This document shows, piece by piece, positions 60,862 through 64,000 of a DNA stretch of 64,000 bases. The DNA is from Hydrocarboniphaga sp. Lineage in GTDB: Bacteria > Pseudomonadota > Gammaproteobacteria > Nevskiales > Nevskiaceae. The translations under genes and the position numbers were made by a program. The notes below the pieces were generated by a model. That model was given only the letters and a program-made list of their open reading frames with translations. It was not told where the DNA came from and did no database searches. Each line of letters opens with the position of its first letter. Positions within the stretch are counted from its first letter, which is position 1. The DNA lies in NCBI RefSeq assembly GCF_028291725.1, contig NZ_JAQGNT010000095.1, forward strand, positions 89,001-153,000, in the 5' to 3' direction.

Positions 60862-61734
60862 ATGAAACCCGAGGCTGCTACCGACATCCCGGTGCGCCAG
60901 CTGCTGGTGGATCTGAGCGCCGGCTTTCCGCGCCACTGGCATGGCTCGGATCCCTATCCCAGCCATTTCATGAACAGCTTCTCGATGCTGCTGCCGCTGG
61001 GCGAGCAGTACGTGATCGAGATCGCGCGCCGCTGCCAGCCGGCGCTGCAGGCGGCCGGGCATGTCGCGCTGTCGCAGGACGTGCTCGGCTTCATCGGCCA
61101 GGAGTCGGCGCATCGCCGCGTGCACGCTTCATATAACCGCGTGCTGGCCGAACAGGGCTATTCCGGCACGGTCGAGCAACTGCTGGAAGCGCAGCTGAAT
61201 CTGTTTCGGCGGCGCGGCCTGACGACCCAGCTCGCGGTCGGCGCCGCGATCGAGCACTGGACCACGAGCATGGGCGACTACCAGCTGCGCAACACCGCCT
61301 GGGCCGCGCGCATGGCCGAGCCGCTGCGCACGATCTGGGACTGGCACGCGGCCGAGGAATCCGAGCACAAGAGCGTGCTGTTCGACCTGTATCGATTCAG
61401 CGGCGGCGGCTGGCTGCGGCGCTGCGCGGTGTTCGCTGGCATCAGCCTGGTGCTGCTGTTCGACCTCGCGTTCCAGCAGACCAGCATGCTGCGCCGCGAC
61501 CGCGTGCTGCTGCGGCTGTCGACATCGCTGAGCGCGCTGCGCTACTGGTGGGGACGCGGCGGCATGGGCTGGCATCTGCTGCCGCGGCTGCTGGCCTATT
61601 TCCGCCCGGGCTTCCATCCGCTGCGGCAGGACAACCGAGATCTGATTGAAATTTGGCGGCGGGACCATGCTGCGTGCTATCGCGTGCTGCGTTCCCCGCC
61701 GGCAGCCGCTGCCGAAACTGTGGAGCCGACATGA
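60862..61734 (+). CDS. Predicted metal-dependent hydrolase (PF10118 type)
   Basis: 290 residues. The start at 60862 has AAGGAG ten bases upstream. The helical core carries His and Glu of a ferritin-like metal site: MLLPLGEQY, GQESAHRRVH, IEHWTT and EESEHKSVLFD. This fits PF10118. A membrane helix (about 196-212) is likely. The end overlaps the alpha/beta hydrolase (ATGA), so they form an operon. The substrate is unknown. Confidence 0.78.
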   Translation: MKPEAATDIPVRQLLVDLSAGFPRHWHGSDPYPSHFMNSFSMLLPLGEQYVIEIARRCQPALQAAGHVALSQDVLGFIGQESAHRRVHASYNRVLAEQGYSGTVEQLLEAQLNLFRRRGLTTQLAVGAAIEHWTTSMGDYQLRNTAWAARMAEPLRTIWDWHAAEESEHKSVLFDLYRFSGGGWLRRCAVFAGISLVLLFDLAFQQTSMLRRDRVLLRLSTSLSALRYWWGRGGMGWHLLPRLLAYFRPGFHPLRQDNRDLIEIWRRDHAACYRVLRSPPAAAAETVEPT

Positions 61735-62582
61735 GCGAAATGCCGTTGCGAGCGCGGACGCTGAAGGTCCGCGGTATCGATTCCGCGCTGATCGAGGCCG
61801 GGCCGGAGCAGAATGAGGAGGCGATCGTCTTCATCCATGGCAATCCGGGCTCATCGCAGGACTGGGCGGCGCTGGTCGCCGAGGCAGGCGAATTCGCCCG
61901 CGCCGTGGCCTTCGACATGCCGGGCTTCGGCCATGCCGACAAGCCCGAGGATTTCCGCTACACCATCGACGGCTATGCCGATCATCTGGGCGCCATGCTC
62001 GACGAACTCGGCATCCGCCGCGCCCACCTGGTGCTGCACGACCTGGGCGGTCCCTGGGGCATGGCCTGGACGGCGGCCCACCCGGGGGCGCTTGCGAGCA
62101 TCGCGCTGATCAATACCGGCGTGCTGCCGGGCTACCGCTGGCACTACCTGGCGCAGATCTGGCGCGCGCCGCTGCTGGGCGAGCTGTTCCAGGCCGTGGC
62201 CACGCGCGGCGCCTTTCACCTGCTGCTGAAGCACGGCAATCCGCGCGGCCTGCCGCGCGAGTTCGTCGACCGCATGTTCGATGACTACGATGCCGGCACC
62301 CGCCGCGCGGTGCTGCGGCTCTACCGCGCCAGCGGCGACGTCGGCGAGCGCTCCGAGGCCGGCATCAAGGCGCTGAGGCCGTTGAACATCCCGGCCCTGG
62401 TGATCTGGGGCCGGCACGATCCGTACTTGAGCGTGCGATACGCCGAGAGCCAACGCCTGGCGTTTGCGGACGCCGAGATCCATGTGCTCGAGGACAGCGG
62501 CCACTGGCCGATGGCGGACAATCCCGAAGCGGTGCGGCAGCTGCTGCTGCCGTTCTTGCGCAGGCGTTGCGGCGCGGCATGA
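61731..62582 (+). CDS. Alpha/beta hydrolase with an Asp nucleophile (haloalkane dehalogenase/epoxide hydrolase type)
   Basis: 283 residues. HGNPGSS is the oxyanion region. The nucleophile elbow is HDLGGPWG with Asp104 instead of Ser, then the acid Asp230 (GRHDPYLS) and His258 (SGHWPM) complete the triad. An Asp nucleophile is typical of haloalkane dehalogenases and epoxide hydrolases. No signal peptide. Translationally coupled with the PF10118 gene. Confidence 0.82.
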   Translation: MSEMPLRARTLKVRGIDSALIEAGPEQNEEAIVFIHGNPGSSQDWAALVAEAGEFARAVAFDMPGFGHADKPEDFRYTIDGYADHLGAMLDELGIRRAHLVLHDLGGPWGMAWTAAHPGALASIALINTGVLPGYRWHYLAQIWRAPLLGELFQAVATRGAFHLLLKHGNPRGLPREFVDRMFDDYDAGTRRAVLRLYRASGDVGERSEAGIKALRPLNIPALVIWGRHDPYLSVRYAESQRLAFADAEIHVLEDSGHWPMADNPEAVRQLLLPFLRRRCGAA

Positions 62583-62689
62583 GACTCAAGCTTCGTCGAC
62601 GTCGGGCTGATCGCCGCCGCTATGCAGGACCGGCTCGCGCGCTATATCGACACTGTGATTCGTCATAACTTAACCGGAAGGTGGTGAAC

Positions 62690-63703
62690 GTGAATATTGA
62701 TTCCTTGTTCAAGCGCATTCGGGGTGCTGCCCCGATTTCTGTCTCTACTCTGTTGCTGTTGGCGGTCCTCGGCGCGTCGTTGAGGGTAAGCGCCGCGCCC
62801 ATCGATCAGTCGTTGATGCCTCCGGTTGTAGAAAGGACTATCAGCATCAATGATCCCCAACTCGGGCCGATGGTGTTCGACGCGCTCGCGGCCGGCGATC
62901 CGTCTGCGGCCGAGCAGGGCAAGCTCATTCTGTTGCTGCATGGCTTTCCGGCATGCGACGAGGAGTTCCGCGAGATATTGCCGGCACTCGCTGCTGCCGG
63001 GTACTACGCGGTAGCGCCGTCGCAGCGGGGCTATTCAGCGGGCGCACGTCCAACCAACGACAGCGACTACACGCTCGACCACATGGTCGGCGATACACTC
63101 TCGATGGCTACGGCGCTCGGCGCGGATCGCTTTCATCTCGTCGGCCACGACTGGGGCGGTGGCGTCGCCTGGTATGTCGCTGCGGTGGCTCCGTCACGTC
63201 TGAGTACACTAACGGTGCTCTCCACCCCGCACCTGGACGCCTTTGCGGCAGCGGGCGCCAATCCACTAAGCGCGCAGAAGGAGATGTCCAGTTACGCGAA
63301 GGTGTTCGCGCTACCCGGGATAGCCAATATCCTGCTCAGCGGAGGACCAAAATTCTTTGCGTTGGGGCTCGTGGCCTTCGGCCTACCCCTGGAAAGAGCC
63401 GAGATCTATGCCAATGCCCTCAAGGACCCGGTCGCATTGAACGCTGCGTTAGCATGGTACAGGGCTAATCCACTCCCGCCCCCGACGAATCAGCCCATCG
63501 GTCCAGTCATCGTTCCGACGCTGTATGCCTGGGGCAATTTGGATTTTGCGTTCGGTGCGAATGCCGCCTACCACACCAGGCAATACGTGGACGCGCCCTA
63601 TCAATTCGTGGTTCTGCGCGGCGTGAACCACTGGGTTGCCGATTATGAGCCGGAACGAGTCATACAGCTCGTCACGACGCAGGTGCAGGGCGACTCCCCA
63701 TGA
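62690..63703 (+). CDS. Exported alpha/beta hydrolase with an Asp nucleophile (epoxide hydrolase-like)
   Basis: 337 residues from the GTG at 62690, eight bases after GGAAGG; a GTG at 62681 overlaps that site. A signal peptide ([20 protein letters not shown], ending about SAA) is followed by LLLHGFPA, the nucleophile elbow GHDWGGG with Asp154, the acid Asp285 (WGNLDFAFG) and His314 (GVNHWV). It differs from its neighbour in being exported. Codon use is less GC-biased than nearby genes, and it has a separate start, suggesting more recent acquisition. Confidence 0.82.
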   Translation: MNIDSLFKRIRGAAPISVSTLLLLAVLGASLRVSAAPIDQSLMPPVVERTISINDPQLGPMVFDALAAGDPSAAEQGKLILLLHGFPACDEEFREILPALAAAGYYAVAPSQRGYSAGARPTNDSDYTLDHMVGDTLSMATALGADRFHLVGHDWGGGVAWYVAAVAPSRLSTLTVLSTPHLDAFAAAGANPLSAQKEMSSYAKVFALPGIANILLSGGPKFFALGLVAFGLPLERAEIYANALKDPVALNAALAWYRANPLPPPTNQPIGPVIVPTLYAWGNLDFAFGANAAYHTRQYVDAPYQFVVLRGVNHWVADYEPERVIQLVTTQVQGDSP

Positions 63704-63770
63704 CACGATAGCGCCCACTGGTAAAGGCGTTGGCACTACCTAACTTGGAGGGAGGCTCTCGAGAGTGCGG

Positions 63771-63873
63771 GAAGAAACTGAGAAACAGAAGAAACTGAGA
63801 AACAGGAGAGAAACAGCAAAGAGAAACAGGGAGAAACAGGGGTCAGACTGAGGAGAGAAACAGGGGTCAGACT
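63771..63873 (+). repeat. Short tandem repeats of GAGAAAC with a GGGGTCAGACT element
   Basis: GAAAC recurs eight times between about 63774 and 63862, mostly as GAGAAACAG(G). A 19-base unit, GAGAAACAGGGGTCAGACT, occurs at 63831-63849 and 63855-63873. I see no gene in the stretch 63704-64000. The motif GGGGTCAGACT resembles the flanks of REP-associated transposase loci in related genomes (recollection only). Confidence 0.75.
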
Positions 63874-63949
63874 CTGAGGTTTCCCCTCATTTTCCCCGCA
63901 GAAATCCCTTTTCACTCAACTGATTGAAGCGTAGTCTGACGGCAAAAAG

Positions 63950-63969
63950 ATGCACGCGAGAGCGTGCAT
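63950..63969 (+). other. Perfect hairpin near the window end
   Basis: ATGCACGC (63950-63957) and GCGTGCAT (63962-63969) form an 8-base stem with a GAGA tetraloop. A reading frame, MARLVSLMTGD, begins inside the stem at 63968 and runs off the window. The hairpin may belong to a terminator or a mobile-element end; nothing more can be said. Confidence 0.5.
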
Positions 63970-64000
63970 GGCACGGCTTGTATCTCTGATGACGGGCGAC

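Noticed and set aside
63771..63873. CRISPR-like array
   Set aside because: The units are 7-19 bases with no regular spacers and no cas genes nearby.
63968..64000. Start of a transposase gene at the window end
   Set aside because: Only 11 codons (MARLVSLMTGD) are visible, starting inside a hairpin; too short to call.

Overview
The window is GC-rich chromosomal DNA from a Gram-negative bacterium. The genes are lptD, surA, pdxA, rsmA, apaH, rhlB, opgGH, rnt (RNase T), an AmgK/MurU pair next to lptD, and a full RND efflux operon. This combination points to a gammaproteobacterium of the Xanthomonadales/Nevskiales type (inference; no rRNA gene is present to confirm it). I see no rRNA, tRNA, CRISPR array, prophage or complete insertion sequence.

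Layout. 0-5 kb: the end of rhlB, pgeF, then a YCF48-like periplasmic protein followed by an MMPL/RND exporter. 5-5.8 kb: apaH on the minus strand. 5.9-14.7 kb: a Tad/Flp pilus operon on the plus strand (flp, tadE, cpaB, secretin, tadZ, tadA, tadB, tadC, tadD and a DUF3613 protein). 14.8-18.4 kb: a large PAS-GGDEF-EAL protein and a YfcE-like phosphodiesterase. 18.4-24.1 kb, minus strand: rsmA, pdxA, surA, lptD. 24.2-25.9 kb: amgK and murU, for peptidoglycan recycling. 26-30.8 kb: two DUF2946-like small proteins, a PepSY membrane protein and a TonB-dependent receptor, probably a metal-uptake unit. 30.8-32.1 kb, minus strand: an antitoxin, an unknown protein and a toxin in an unusual order. 32.2-36.9 kb: a secreted subtilase, a small exported protein with lipA, a PLDc_N-like peptide, and an ornithine-lipid pair (olsA/olsB). 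37.1-41.3 kb: opgG/opgH for periplasmic glucans. 41.3-47.6 kb: a MarR repressor divergent from a three-gene RND pump. 47.7-53.7 kb: a periplasmic 5'-nucleotidase, a lipoprotein and a 1209-residue double PHP/beta-propeller protein. 53.9-60.7 kb: RNase T, a LuxR-type regulator, DUF1302, DUF1329 and a MAPEG protein. 60.9-63.7 kb: a PF10118 hydrolase-like protein and two alpha/beta hydrolases with Asp nucleophiles.

The theme is the cell envelope: LPS export, outer-membrane folding, glucans, ornithine lipids, pili, efflux and peptidoglycan recycling. Three families of dispersed palindromic repeats (eight copies) punctuate the window. Families A and B repeatedly supply the TAG stop codon of the gene they abut. 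One family C copy lies in frame inside the signal peptide of the DUF1329 gene. These repeats and the three-gene toxin-antitoxin cassette are the most unusual features. The Tad island sits between rsmA and apaH, which are neighbours (with apaG) in the usual gammaproteobacterial order.
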